DNA of 64,000 nt, taken from the NCBI RefSeq assembly GCF_001522545.3, contig NC_031769.1, forward strand, positions 23,793,617-23,857,616, in the 5' to 3' direction. The position numbers were made by a program, and so were the translations under genes. The DNA comes from Parus major (lineage: Eukaryota; Chordata; Aves; Passeriformes; Paridae). The stretch's first letter is position 1, and every line of letters starts with the position of its first letter. The notes beneath the pieces are model-generated. The model searched no databases. It was not told the DNA's origin and saw only the letters and a program-made list of their open reading frames with translations. Below are positions 39,051 to 50,982 of this stretch, piece after piece.

Positions 39051-39696
39051 ACAGAATCACAGGATCACAGAATGGGTCAGGTTGGAAGGGACCACAGCAG
39101 CCCAACCTCGTGGCTCAAAGAGCGTCATCCCAGCACACATTGCACAGATTCTTGTCCAGATGGTTCTTGAATATCCCCAGTGAGGGAGACTCCAGACCCT
39201 CTCTGGACAATCTGTTGCTGTGTGTGGTTACAGTAAAGCAGTTCACCCTCATATTCAGGAGGAACTTGCTGTGCATAATTTTCTGCCCTTTGCCTCTTGT
39301 CCTATTGCTTGGCACCATCAAGAAGAGCCTGGTCCATAACCTCTTGGCACCCTCCCTTCAGATACTGACAGACATGGATGAGGTCCCCTCTCAGACATCT
39401 CTTTCTGATTCTTAACACACCTTTCCTTGTGACAAAGATGCTCCAGTCCCTTAATCACCTTGGTAACTCTTTGCTGGACATGCTCCACACTTCAGACACA
39501 GCCTCACTAAGACTGAGTGGAGGGGCAGGATCACCTTCTTCATCTTGCTAATGCATCCCAGGATACCACTGGCCTTCTTGGCCACAAGGGCACTGCTGGC
39601 TCATGGCAGCTCGTGTTCCACCAGGACACCCAGGGCCTTCTCCACAGAGCTGCTTTCCAGCAGGTCAGCCCCTAGCCTGTGCTGGTTCCTTGGGTA
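39051..39696 (-). mobile_element. CR1 LINE, 3' portion with ORF2 C-terminal remnant
   Basis: The + strand begins ACAGAATCACAGGATCACAG, then GGTCAGGTTGGAAGGGACCA, the complement of a canonical CR1 3' tail. Further right are complements of ORF2 coding blocks (CTCCAGACCCTCTCTGGACA, GATGAGGTCCCCTCTCAGAC, CTGGCCTTCTTGGCCAC, GACACCCAGGGCCTTCTCC). On the - strand, 39115-39321 still translates to a CR1-like end (SNRTRGKGQK, then ESPSLGIFKNHLDKNL). Stops and frameshifts make it inactive. The copy is 5'-truncated near 39.7 kb. Confidence 0.94.
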
Positions 39697-42600
39697 CTCT
39701 GTCTGGAAATTTTCAGATCAGGAAGGAGGTGAGAAGGGTAACAAGAGTACTAGCTTCAACACTGAATAATAGGTTCTTAGGTCTGTCAGAGAAAAGTGCC
39801 CTGATTTCAGTCTAGCTCAGCAAATGCATAAAATCACATAACCCTTGCCCCATCCCCCAAACTTCACCATGTTCTCTAGCTTATTTTGCTTTTCAGAGTC
39901 TGTCTGACTCTGTATCCTAGTAGGCAAACTGTCACTGTGACTGCTCATGTTGAACATCTAGGAGTAACCCTGAAAAATACAGAGGTAGGAACTACAAGAT
40001 TTTGTTACTAATTTAAGTGGATTGATTCAAAAGAAAATAATCTGCTGGAGAATCAGAGCTGTTCCTACCCACAAGAACCACAGTCTCCAATGTGAGGTAC
40101 CTAAGCCTTCCCAAAGCTAGTACTTCTTCTATTATCTGCCATGTGTGTATTAAATTTAACATTTCCAGTGTGAACTTCTTAAAGTATGACCCCTCATCTC
40201 CTGTGATAAAAATCTGTGCAAAATCTGCAGAAACTTAGAAGTCTGAAATTGCTTGCTGCCTCCTCAGGGCACATATGTGAATGCTAGTTGATTTGAAGAA
40301 TAAAGGACAAAATGCCATTAGGATACAGCTGACTGATTCCACAGTCAAAATCTAGTGGTTTACAATGCGCTTATGTTTCTAAATCAGTATTGCTGTCAGC
40401 AAGGAATAGCCATTTCAGCACTCAGTATAATTTAAAGCTGCTAAAGGACTTTTCTTTGATGCTGTGGTTTTACTATGCCATTTTTAGGAAGCAGTTGCAT
40501 TTCTGATTGTCCTTTTTTCCCTTGATTGGGCAGGGCTATTTCTGCTGCACTTAGAAACCCTGCTATTTTTGCTGATATTTGGAGCTAATGCTTAACAATA
40601 CAAAATTCACTCACAAAAATCCTGAGACCAAATCCCATTCCACCTGCAAACTCACCATTTGAAATTGCAAAACATTTTTCTATTTCTAGACTCATTGCAA
40701 GCCTATCAATTTTCTGTGGGCCTGGTGTGAGAAAACTCCATCAAGTTACCCAAAGGAGAACATTAAGGAGGACTGGGCTGAAAATGGACCACCAGGAGAC
40801 CCCTTTCATTGAGGAGTGGGTAATCCTCTCACCAGGAGACAAGTCACCTCAAGGATGTATCATGTCTTCTCGAGCATGGGTGGCTGATTAATAATTATTT
40901 GTGAAATTAAGCCTCACCACCCTAGCTGTCAAGGCAATGCCTTCATCAGTAATGAGAGAAATTCATGGGAGCCCAAAGTTAGGCATGAAAAGATTCTTGC
41001 CTTGGTGTCCCTGCTCAGCCAGTACAGTCAATTTCTAGAAGCTCCTCAGCATATCCAATACTCACTCAGAAACCCAAAACAGCAACAACAATCCCAGTTG
41101 CCACAGTTCCTGCAGCTTGGGAAGAAGTCCTAGAGCAGGGGCACAGCCCTGGTGAATGTGGCCTCAACATGTCCCTTCCTTCAGAAATAACCAAGAGTCC
41201 CACTGCTGATTACAGAGGCTTTTCTGGTTCTCTCAAAATTTGGAGCTTTTTTCCCTTGCAATTGAAATATTTTGCAAAATCATCTCCTTCTCCTTAAAAC
41301 ATATCGTAACAACTTCAAGGGAGATTGCTAAAGACAAAAAGCCCCAAGAAAGATGAGCATACAAAGAAGTGCACTGACTTTGTCAAAATAGAGCAGAACA
41401 TGATAGGAACAAAAAATTACTTCAGTGTGAGTATAAGGAACTGGCTTATTTAGGGTAGAATCACTATGAAACTCAAACTCCAAGCTGAAGGCAGGAGAAT
41501 AGTGTTGGAGAGAGATTAATAAAATGAAACATGATTGCTCTAAGGCTTAGAAGGTGAATAATACATTAGGTAATTAAATATTAAATTATTCTCATTCATG
41601 AAACAAGGAAAAGCAGAAGCCACTGAATAATACTGAAAGTTAGTAAAAAAGTTCTCTGAAGCAGTTACATGAAGTTTTATGAAGGGGTCAGAGAAGGTGA
41701 TAAATAACCATGGGAACTTCCTTCCCATTTCACAGGAGCAATTCAGGTTTTCCTAAAACATTGTCCATCAGTGATGTTGGTGAGATGAACTAGCAACTAA
41801 TCCTCGGCAAGGACAGCTGTGGTGGGGATGAGCTGGTGATCCATTAAACTGCCTGGGCAGCAGCCAGCACTGGAGCTGCAGAGAGAGGTCACCTGCTGAA
41901 CACAGCCACAGGATCCACATTGAACAGGGAGCTTTCCTTCTGGCACTGTGCATGGAGGCAGTTTGCCTCCTGCTCAGGAGCACTTAGCAGTTGCATCGTC
42001 AGATAAAAGCCATTCCTGCTTTATTTGAAACTCCTCATTGCTGGACCCTTACTGCCTCCTTGGTCACATCTGGTCACCTCTCTCTGTGACCCTCTTCCTG
42101 AACCAGACTTTTACATGATACTGTTTAAACAGAAGGAAAACATGGATGGGATGTCAGGGAGCCAAACAGTTGTACAAGCACACACAGCAGAGGGGAAGGC
42201 AGCCTGCAGAGGGGAAAAATATCTGGAGGAGGTGGGAGGTGGCTAGGGTGATCCTCTTTCCATCTGCACTTCCAAGGTGTCTAGGCAACTAGGTGACTAA
42301 AATGTCTGCCCAGATGCTCCCACAGGACTGGTGCTCCACTCTGTAAAACCAAGAGTCCTGCTCCCAAAGTACTGCCAGCTGGCAAAAAACCAATGATCTC
42401 CAAAGTTCCAGAGCAAAGCTGATGCTTTTTTAATATGTGAGTCAGAACAACAGGGCATTACTTGTGGTCATGATCTAATGATCATTTTTAAGCATGGCAG
42501 TGACTAGACTTTAACACCTATTTTATGAATAGCTATGATCTATGATGTGAACACCTGCTCATAACACCTATTTGCTCTTCATGCTTCATAACAGTATGGA

Positions 42601-45600
42601 TATCTGTCTTTATAGCAAACACATTAACAAAGGATCCAGCAGCTTCTAGCCCTTCTGGTTGAAATTTCCCCTATTTTCTTATACAAAAATTCTATACAAT
42701 TGATTAGGGATGATATCAATGCCATAACAGAGTGCAGAGGGCCAATAGTCTTTTTTTTATTCCTGACTTCATTTTCACAAAGTAGTCCTGCAGGCAATTT
42801 TGAGTCTTAGGACACATATCTGTTATATAAAAAGTACCATTTTTTGTGTGCAGCTCATCATTGCAGATGCTGACAGTACACAGCTTGACTTGCTGCTTTC
42901 TTCATTACCTGTTTTGTTGCTAGGAAACTTTTGAACAGGAGCCAATACACCATTCAGCTTGTTCCTTCAGTGCAGTTGTATGGAAGAGGACCTAGGCTGA
43001 TCATCACTTACATTGCCCTCCAGGTGTGGAATTTTTTACATGGCACTGCTAGAAGCAGGGGATGTGTGCTATACGATAACGTTGGTTATGTGTATGAATG
43101 GATGTCCCAAAGTGGGAGAAGAAGAAAGGCAGGATTCACATCCAGTTTGGATTTTTTCACAGCAATCTCATTCATCTGAAGAGTGAAAATGCATCAGCAT
43201 TGTTGTTGGCCTCTTCATTTGGGCAGCACTATACATTTTATTTTAACATTATTTGGACTACAGTTTAAGGTGTGGCTCCAGCCAGAATGACCCCTCCAGT
43301 GTGTGACAGTGCCCCTGCTTTGAAGAGCTTATAGTCTGACATTGTGTTGACTTTTATTGGAAAATTATGCCTTTCTCCCCTATTACCCCCTTACTGAACA
43401 GAACTTGTCTGGTGCTTAGGGAATACAATAATGCTACTGAGGTTGTCACACACTCTGTAGACTAGAGCACTCTGAGTACTAACCCTCAGCTGTAGTGTAA
43501 TTTCCCATTGTATTGCATTGCTCCTGTGCTTTCCAGCCTGAGTCAGCTGAGCTAGCAGGAAAATTGTCATGCTTAAGAGCCAGACACCCAAGACTCATGA
43601 GGGGGTAACAATTAGGAAGACCTGTTCCCCTGTTCCTGATTGTGGTCACTGAGAAAGGCAATAGCTCTATTGGAGAATTCACACAAACTCATAGTTAAAA
43701 CTATCTGTACCTTTCTGTACCTCAAATATTGTCAGTGATTTTGTTTCATTCCTTCACATTTTCTGTGAAGCTAAATTAAATACTCAGTATATAACTTGTG
43801 CTGAGAAACAACTTTCAAAAAAAGACAGATTTTTCCCCCCAGGGTCACATATGCAGTCATGGCCCAGAAGCCATAAAAGCGACCTGGTGACACAGAGTTT
43901 TACTAAGTACTGCACTCCAGGAAGGTCAGGGAGGAAAGAGAAATAAAAATGGGGTTTTACTGCTCCACAGATGTGCACAGGTCCTGAAGATTTTACTCTT
44001 CTAAAATTTGGGTGCGCCAAATAAATTCAGAGAGGCAGGATGGTATGATGATTTGGGATGATTTGGGAAAGACTTCCTAACACCTTCATTTTCCAGCACA
44101 AATCTTCAGACAGGTCACTAGATGTGGTGAGTACTGAAGCTGCCAATCTCACCTGTGTGGGACTGCTTATTTTGGACCAGATTTAGAGTACAGGATGATT
44201 TCTGTCTCCATCTACCCTTTGCTTTGCCAGTTCCAGGTCTTCCATTTCAGAGTTGTCTGCCATTTCTTTGGAAGTCCTTAACCATGCAGCTCAGAATATC
44301 TAAGGTTTTCAGCATCTATCCTGAGGTGCTCACCTATCCACAGAGGCTCTTTAAAATGCTGAGGTTCACTGCAGATGTTGGTTATGGATAAATGAATCTT
44401 TTCCTTTTTCTCTCTCACTTTCTAATTTCACGCCATCATAACCATAACATCAATGCTCATCATACATAAATTACATAAACTTTGAAATAGCATCATCAGC
44501 AATGTTTCTTTAATGCTCAGTGTTTCACTCTGTACATCTAAAATTCTTCTGAAACAGATGTTGAATTTTTTTTTTATGCTTTATGTCTGTTTTTAAATAT
44601 TCATGTTGCACTGCACTTTGCATTTGTCAAAATTTGTATGTGTCTTCCTCTCAGGGAGTGTAATATTCCATTATCTTAGTACATAATGAGATACTACCAT
44701 TATAGCAACATCTCTATAGCAACATAACTTTTCTTTCTGCTTTGTAAACCAGTAGTGTTTACTACAAAACCTTGCAAAGTAAGATAATGCAAAGAAAAGG
44801 AGGAATAAAATGCAAGCATTAGCTCAACAACCAAATGCTGAAATCCAGTATTCCAGAGCTACTGATCAGGCAAGATGAACACTAACCTGAGGATATTGGT
44901 TCCATTCCATACCATGCTTTTCAAAACAGTTTTTTTATTCTGAGTTGAATTTAGAACAAAATAGGAACAGAATTTTGATGGAAAAGATATTCTGGCATGA
45001 AAAATTAAGATTTTTGTGGATATGAAAACCTAATATTACAAGACCAGGTTGTGTAAGCATTTCAAGTGTTTTGCACTGACTATTCCAGCTAGGTCCAGTG
45101 AAGGCAGGGCAGCACAAGCAAGGATGTGCTGCACAATATACACATATTCACATGTACTGTATAACATATACACGGATGCAATAACAGAAGTATTGATTGG
45201 AGAGGGGTTTTAGTTTAGCTAGAGGGTTTTAGCAGGACTATTGCCAGCTCAAGGTGAGATTGCTTCTCTCAGCCCTCTCACCACCGTTCTTTTATGCAGC
45301 CCATACCAGTACACAAGTACTCCATAAAGGGTCTCACACCCCATTATCTCTGCAGCAAATTAACACTGTCAAGGAAAACACTTAACATTGTAGGCAGTTT
45401 CAGAGGACTTGCTTTTAATGGTTCAATGAGTACCTCACTATTTTATGTTCCTCTGTGCTTTGTTTCCCTTCTCTTTGGTTTTCGTCTAGTGGCAAATTGC
45501 ATTTTCAGTGTTACATTTTAATAAGCTGCTTTTTACAAATGAATAACTTCAGGTTCCTCTGTGTTAGAGAAAAAGACAAAACCACAGAGATAAAACCATA

Positions 45601-47181
45601 GGTGTTTAAGGTGATTCATTTATTCTGAAGAAGTTTCTTCACCTGCTTATATTGTTCACATTTTAGCTTTTTTTTAAAAAGTGACTAGTGTAATGTGGAT
45701 GTCAATAACAGCAGTGAAGAGTATTTGAATGTTCCTTTTCTAAAAGAAACAAAATTTAGTCTGTAAACACAGGCAAGTTTTTAAGTCTGGCTTTACAAAT
45801 GTAAAGAAGCACTTTGGATGGTTGGTCAGAGAACAGAATGTAGGGGGCTGGGGCATTACTTCCCCTTAATTTCCATCTGTTAAATACCTGAGACATGAAC
45901 GGCAAGTCTACAGCCCCATAAATTGTCATCGGGATAACAAATGCCTCCAGCCCTGACCTCTGAGGTTACTCTGTCAGGGTGCTTTATCAGGTAACCCAGG
46001 ATCTGGGTTCAGTAAAACACTTGGTCCCACAGTTTGGTGTGGCAACACAGCTGTGTTGGGGTGAGAGGCCACAGTTTGAAGGGGAGCATCAGTCTTCTTA
46101 GAACAGCAGACTGAAAAGAGAGGATAAGGCAACAAGACCTGCATCTGTTCTTTAGCTGTATTACCTTAAATCACTGTCAACATAGTAATTAATTCCCTTC
46201 ACATATGAAACATATTGTTAAATATCTCACCATAATTTTCTAATGGCTTATTAGAATGTAAACATTATGATTCCTTCTTAGAATCCTTCAGTTTAACAAA
46301 CCCTATCATTTTCTCAGTTGCTCACATAATTAGTGTAGCTTGGTTTCATCTTGTCCTACAGGAAGATCAAACAAATCACACTGGGCAATGTAATTCCTCC
46401 AGAATGGTCTCTATATACATATACACCTTACTGGAAATAAATCAGTGTCTGGCTTTTGTGACTTTTGCTGTATGTGAGAAACTTCAGTGTGCTCTGGAAT
46501 ATTAAATACGCTGTGCACAGAAGACCAGACATTATGCTAACTGAACAAAACACATTCAGCACATTACATTTCTAACAAAAACTAGGTAACAGCAACTTCT
46601 AGTGCAAAAAGACTTAGCATATTAATTTCACTTAAATATGTCAGGAAAGAAAAGTGACAGCTGAGAGAGTGCAGAAAACGTTGATGTTTTACAAGGCCAC
46701 TTTCCAGGGTTAGTTGAGTGCACAGGTGAAGCGCATGGCACTGCATGGGATCTCTTCCAGATGGGATTACTGTCCCCTGGAAAGAAAGACAGCATGTCCC
46801 TGCTTCTGCTGTGATTCTTGTTAAGCATTCCTAACATCTTATTAAATATTCACATTTGAATGTGATTGTCAGAACTATCCTCACCTCAGATACTTCAGTG
46901 GCCCTCATATTTAGTGGGGAGATCTGCAGGTGAAAATGAGCTGAGCTCCAAATACTAGTACAAAGATCTTCAAATTATTTAAGCATTTTACTCAAAGTAC
47001 CACGTGAGACCAGCCCTCACAACATAACCTCTAGAAAGAAGATTGTTTGCTTAATTAGGACCTACGTGGATGCTACAAACTGAAGGATGCAATTAACTTG
47101 TCTAACTTCTCTCAACCTGCATAATTTGTTTCTTTCATATTAAAATGTCTTATGCATTCCAGCTAGTGGCAGACAAAATTA
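39697..47181. other. 7.5 kb without recognisable gene or mobile element
   Basis: This is mostly AT-rich unique DNA. Moderately GC-rich patches lie at about 41.77-42.25, 43.85-44.0 and 45.84-46.08 kb. A 10-base word is doubled near 44.05 kb (ATGATTTGGG twice). Short open frames appear on both strands, none with a recognisable domain. Confidence 0.55.
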
Positions 47182-48235
47182 GAATCATAGAATTGTTTAG
47201 AATGGAAAGGACCTCTAAGATTTTCAAGCAAACCTAACACTGCCAAGTCCACTAATAATCCATGTCCTTAGGTGCCACATCTACACATCTTTGAAATACC
47301 TCCAGGGATGATGATTCCCCTGTTTCCCTGATCAGCTTGTTCTGGTGCCTAACTACCCTTTCCATGAAGAAATTTTTCCTAACATCCAACCTAAACCTCC
47401 CCTTATGCAACTTAAGGCTATTTCCTCTTGTTACTTGGGGCAAGAGACCAACCTTGCAACAACCTCCTTCCCAGTGATATTGTCACCCTCCTGTGAGCCT
47501 CCTCTTCTCCAGACTAGTTTCTCCAGGAGAAAGCTGTGGGAGATGGTTCCAGAGCTTCCACTGAAGTCCAGGTAGACTCACAGCATTTCCCTTATCCACT
47601 AAGATGGTCATCTTGGCATACAAGAACAGGCTGGTGAAGCAGGACCTGGCTTTCACAAACCCCTGCTGGCTGGGCCTGATCCCCTGCTTCTCCTGTACAT
47701 GCCATGTGAAGGCACTCAAGATGAAGTGCTCCATGACCTTTCCCAGAGATGAAGTCAGGCTGGGAGACCTGAGTTTCCTGGATCCTCCTTCTGACCCCTC
47801 TTGTAAATGGGTGTCATGGGAGCTCCCCAGTTAGCCAGGACTGCTGGTAAATGATGGAAAGTGCCTCAGTGAGCACTTCTGCCAGCTCCCTCAACATCCT
47901 TTAGTGGTTCCCATCCAGCTCCATAGTCTTCTGTGTGTGTCTACATGTTGCAGCACGTCTCTGACCCTTTCCCCTTGGATTATGGGAACTCCATTCTTCT
48001 ACCCATACCTGTCTTGCAGCTCAGGAAGAGTTCCAGACTAAATTCTCTGTTCAGCTGGGCTTCTTTCCTGATGACTCAACTTTCAACACATGGGGTCAGT
48101 CTGCTCCTGTGCTTTACGGATTTCCTTCTTGAAGAATGTCCAGCTTTCCAGGACTCTTTTGCCCCAAGGGACTCTGCCAATCTGTCTCCCTAGCAGGCCA
48201 AGATCTGCCAAAATCCATTTCACTTCCCCTATTCA
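47182..48235 (-). mobile_element. Internally deleted CR1 LINE with reverse-transcriptase remnant
   Basis: The left edge has the complement of a CR1 tail (TAGAATCATAGAATTGTTTAG). On the - strand 47252-47443 encodes the ORF2 carboxy end ([20 protein letters not shown]). Further right, still on the - strand, are reverse-transcriptase blocks: IIYQQSWLTGEL at about 47819-47858, QGIRPSQQGFVKARSC in the 47483-47734 frame, and in a neighbouring frame the palm region beginning YLDFS and ending LLEKL. The palm block runs straight into LEKRRLTGG from near the ORF2 end, so several hundred bases between them are missing. The copy also carries frameshifts and is non-functional. Confidence 0.93.
47483..47734 (-). 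pseudogene. CR1 ORF2 reverse-transcriptase fragment
   Basis: This 83-codon open frame is part of the LINE reverse transcriptase. QGIRPSQQGFVKARSC (residues about 17-32) is the conserved segment ahead of the palm motif A in CR1-clade enzymes, and VDKGNAV (46-52) normally precedes YLDFS. Here that motif is in the next frame, showing a one-base frameshift. The last residues (SLEKRRLTGG) belong to the far end of ORF2 and mark an internal deletion. The fingers region is degraded, and the catalytic YADD-containing region is absent from the copy. Confidence 0.85.
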
Positions 48236-50836
48236 AGAGGGGTAAGGGCTTGAAATTCTCATTGAAATCAAGTGCTCAACATCTCATAAAATCAATCAAG
48301 TGATACCTCTTTGTTTCTTATAGTACTGAGATGCATGTAAGAAAAAATATTCTGTGGCAAGAGGAGAGTATCCAATTAAAGAGTAATTATCCAATTAAAA
48401 ATATGTGTGTTGGTGGTATTTATGATATAAATAATGTTCACTGGGAAAAAAAACCCCACAAATATTTCAAAGAGCAGCTATGCACCATTAAACAGAATTA
48501 ATATGTTGGTATTGTGATCATGCAACATGAAGGATCCATATGATTGTGTGGTATCTGTCTGCTGTGAAATTTCTTGGGCTATAGGTCCAAATTTTCAAGA
48601 TGGCTTGAGAAAAAGTTAATATTTTATCTTTTTAATCGCATGTAGCAATTAATGATTATATCTATGATTTTTTTTTTATTGTTTATAGAGACATGACATG
48701 GTAGCTAGTCTGAAGCAGTTTCCAAGTGATATATCCTAGAAATAAAAGTAAAAGCCACCAGGAAACCAGAATGGAGTTTGAAATTCACTGTGGGGTGGGA
48801 TCCTGTGGTTCACTGCAATAGGTCTCAGATGGTAAGGTTTTGTAAAGAAACAAAACACACACATGTCCATGGAGAAGACAGCTTGTCACCCTGAGGTACA
48901 TATTATTATCACTATCTCCTGGGCAAAATGATCAACTGGAGGACATCAGGAGACACAAAAATGTGCCATAGAATAATTCCACTGCCAGCTTATTCACCTC
49001 AGGATCTTCTGGGGAAAGAACTATCTTCTGGAGAGAAGGAACAAAACAAAACTTCTCTCATCCAAGAGAAGCCCTTTTGAAATGAAAAAAAAAACCACCT
49101 TTTTTTTTTGGACCATGATTATAGAAAAATGCAGCCAATGATGGCAGAAGAATTATTGTTCAGATACCTATGGGTAAGTTTCTGGTGTCTGTGGATTCCA
49201 TTGCTTAGTACAAAACTGGTGGGCTTTTTTTCTTGAGATGTCTCCCAAAGCATCCCGAGGTAAAGCTGGTTTTCAAAGGACTGAATGACAAAGACAGCAG
49301 GGGAAGGGAAAGGAAGGGAAGGTTCTTGGGGCAAAATGTGAGCTGTTATGTAGAGAGGATCAATGCTTCCATGACTGCGTCCTTAAAATTCTCCCACATC
49401 CAAAGGCAAGCTCAGACCAAGCTGCAGGATAAAGATTAAGCACAGGCCAATTAAGCTGATTAAGCAATCTTGGGGACAAAATTAAGATCTACTAGGAAGT
49501 GGGAAAGATTGTAAACACCTTGAGTGTATGCAGCTTAAATAAATTGAATCATTTATGAGTTACCTAGGACCAAAAGATCCCAACCTGCTGACTGGAGTAC
49601 CTTGAATTCTTCTTAGTGCAGTCATTTTCATCTTGTCTCATGAAGTTTAAATTACTGTCCTAATCCACTTGGCTACTTTTTGATGGAGCCAATTTTTACT
49701 CTGAGGCTTTCTGAAGTTAGGTGACTCTACTTTTAGTTCTTTGTGGTTCAAACAGAGCATATCCTGCATGGAAAAGGTAAAATCCTGATAAAAATCAATC
49801 TTCTCAGCCTCAGGAAGGCAGTTAAATACAAAACTCTCATAAAACTGTATGAGAGCTACATCCAGTCACTTTGGAGTTAAATTTCCCAAGTCATCCGGAT
49901 TTGAGCATTGTAACAATAAGAGGAGTCTTTCTGCTGACTGCATTGTATTCCCCAAAATCATGAAAGATTCACTTATACGCCAAACTTTGCATTTTAACCA
50001 TGTATCTTAAATATCTGCAATGTTTTACGTATGCGTTTTGTGGCTGTAAGTTAATCCAATTTAAAATTTTAAGAAATAGCTGTAAACAACTTCTGAATCA
50101 CTGTGATGATGACAATGAGCAATGAATTCTGAATAACCTTGTAGTCAGTCATTTTGAAATTGCTTTGTTCCTCAGAGCATTGTTTTAAAATCCTGGGGAG
50201 AGTGCTGCCAGCAGAGTGTGCCATCTTTCCATTCACAATGTGTGAAGATGGAACCAAAGTTCCATCAGTGTATATTTGCCTTTAGAAAGCAGAGTGATAT
50301 CATTCAAGCAGAAATATCAGAGAAATGTTCATAAAATATGGAAGTCAAAAACACCCTGGAATTATTTTGCCACTGTGCTGTTTTATATGAGACCTTAATT
50401 TAATTCAACAATTAAAAGGCATATGAATTTATGGAAAATACACTATGCTTAATATAGTCAGATATGCCAGACTGCAAATTTTACAGCAGGTTAATGCAGC
50501 TGTGAAAAGTAGTGAGCTTCTATTGCCATAAACAGCAAAGTATACATAACATATGGAAAAATCAAGAAATATAAGCCAGCTCAATATGATTTCTGTGTTG
50601 ATTTTTTAAAAATGTATTGCTTTTATTTATATAAGACTAGAAATAAACTTTATTTTGTATGTTATACTTCTGGAAACAGAGTGCAAACAAAATATTTCCA
50701 AGATGCATAAGTGATTTTGGGTGGGTATATAATTACTTTGATGGTTCTGGACTCAAGATCTTCTGTTTTCATTACTCAGAACTTCAGAGTCCTTATCAAA
50801 ACAAGGATTTGGGCATCATCACAGTCTGAAAAGGTT
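48236..50836. other. Non-coding stretch, nothing recognised
   Basis: This is AT-rich unique DNA with a short purine tract at about 49297-49322 (GGGGAAGGGAAAGGAAGGGA). No gene, RNA gene or mobile element is supported up to the assembly gap. Confidence 0.6.
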
Positions 50837-50911
50837 NNNNNNNNNNNNNNNNNNNNNNNNNNNNNNNNNNNNNNNNNNNNNNNNNNNNNNNNNNNNNNNN
50901 NNNNNNNNNNN
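50837..50911. other. Assembly gap (75 N)
   Basis: Seventy-five undetermined bases directly precede the (CCCTTT)n array. The gap is most easily explained by unresolved repeat length, and its true size may differ from the number of N's. Confidence 0.95.
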
Positions 50912-50982
50912 CCTTTCCCTTTCCCTTTCCCTTTCCCTTTCCCTTTCCCTTTCCCTTTCCCTTTCCCTTTCCCTTTCCCTTC
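50912..50982. repeat. (CCCTTT)n / (AAAGGG)n hexamer array
   Basis: About 12 nearly perfect copies of the hexamer CCCTTT end in a shorter CCCTTCC unit. The complementary strand carries GGGAAA repeats, so it has about 12 G-triplets with AAA loops and is a strong G-quadruplex candidate. The array abuts the assembly gap, so its full length is unknown. It resembles but is not the vertebrate telomere repeat TTAGGG. Confidence 0.95.

Noticed and set aside
50912..50982. Interstitial telomere repeat
   Set aside because: The unit is CCCTTT/AAAGGG, not CCCTAA/TTAGGG, in every copy.
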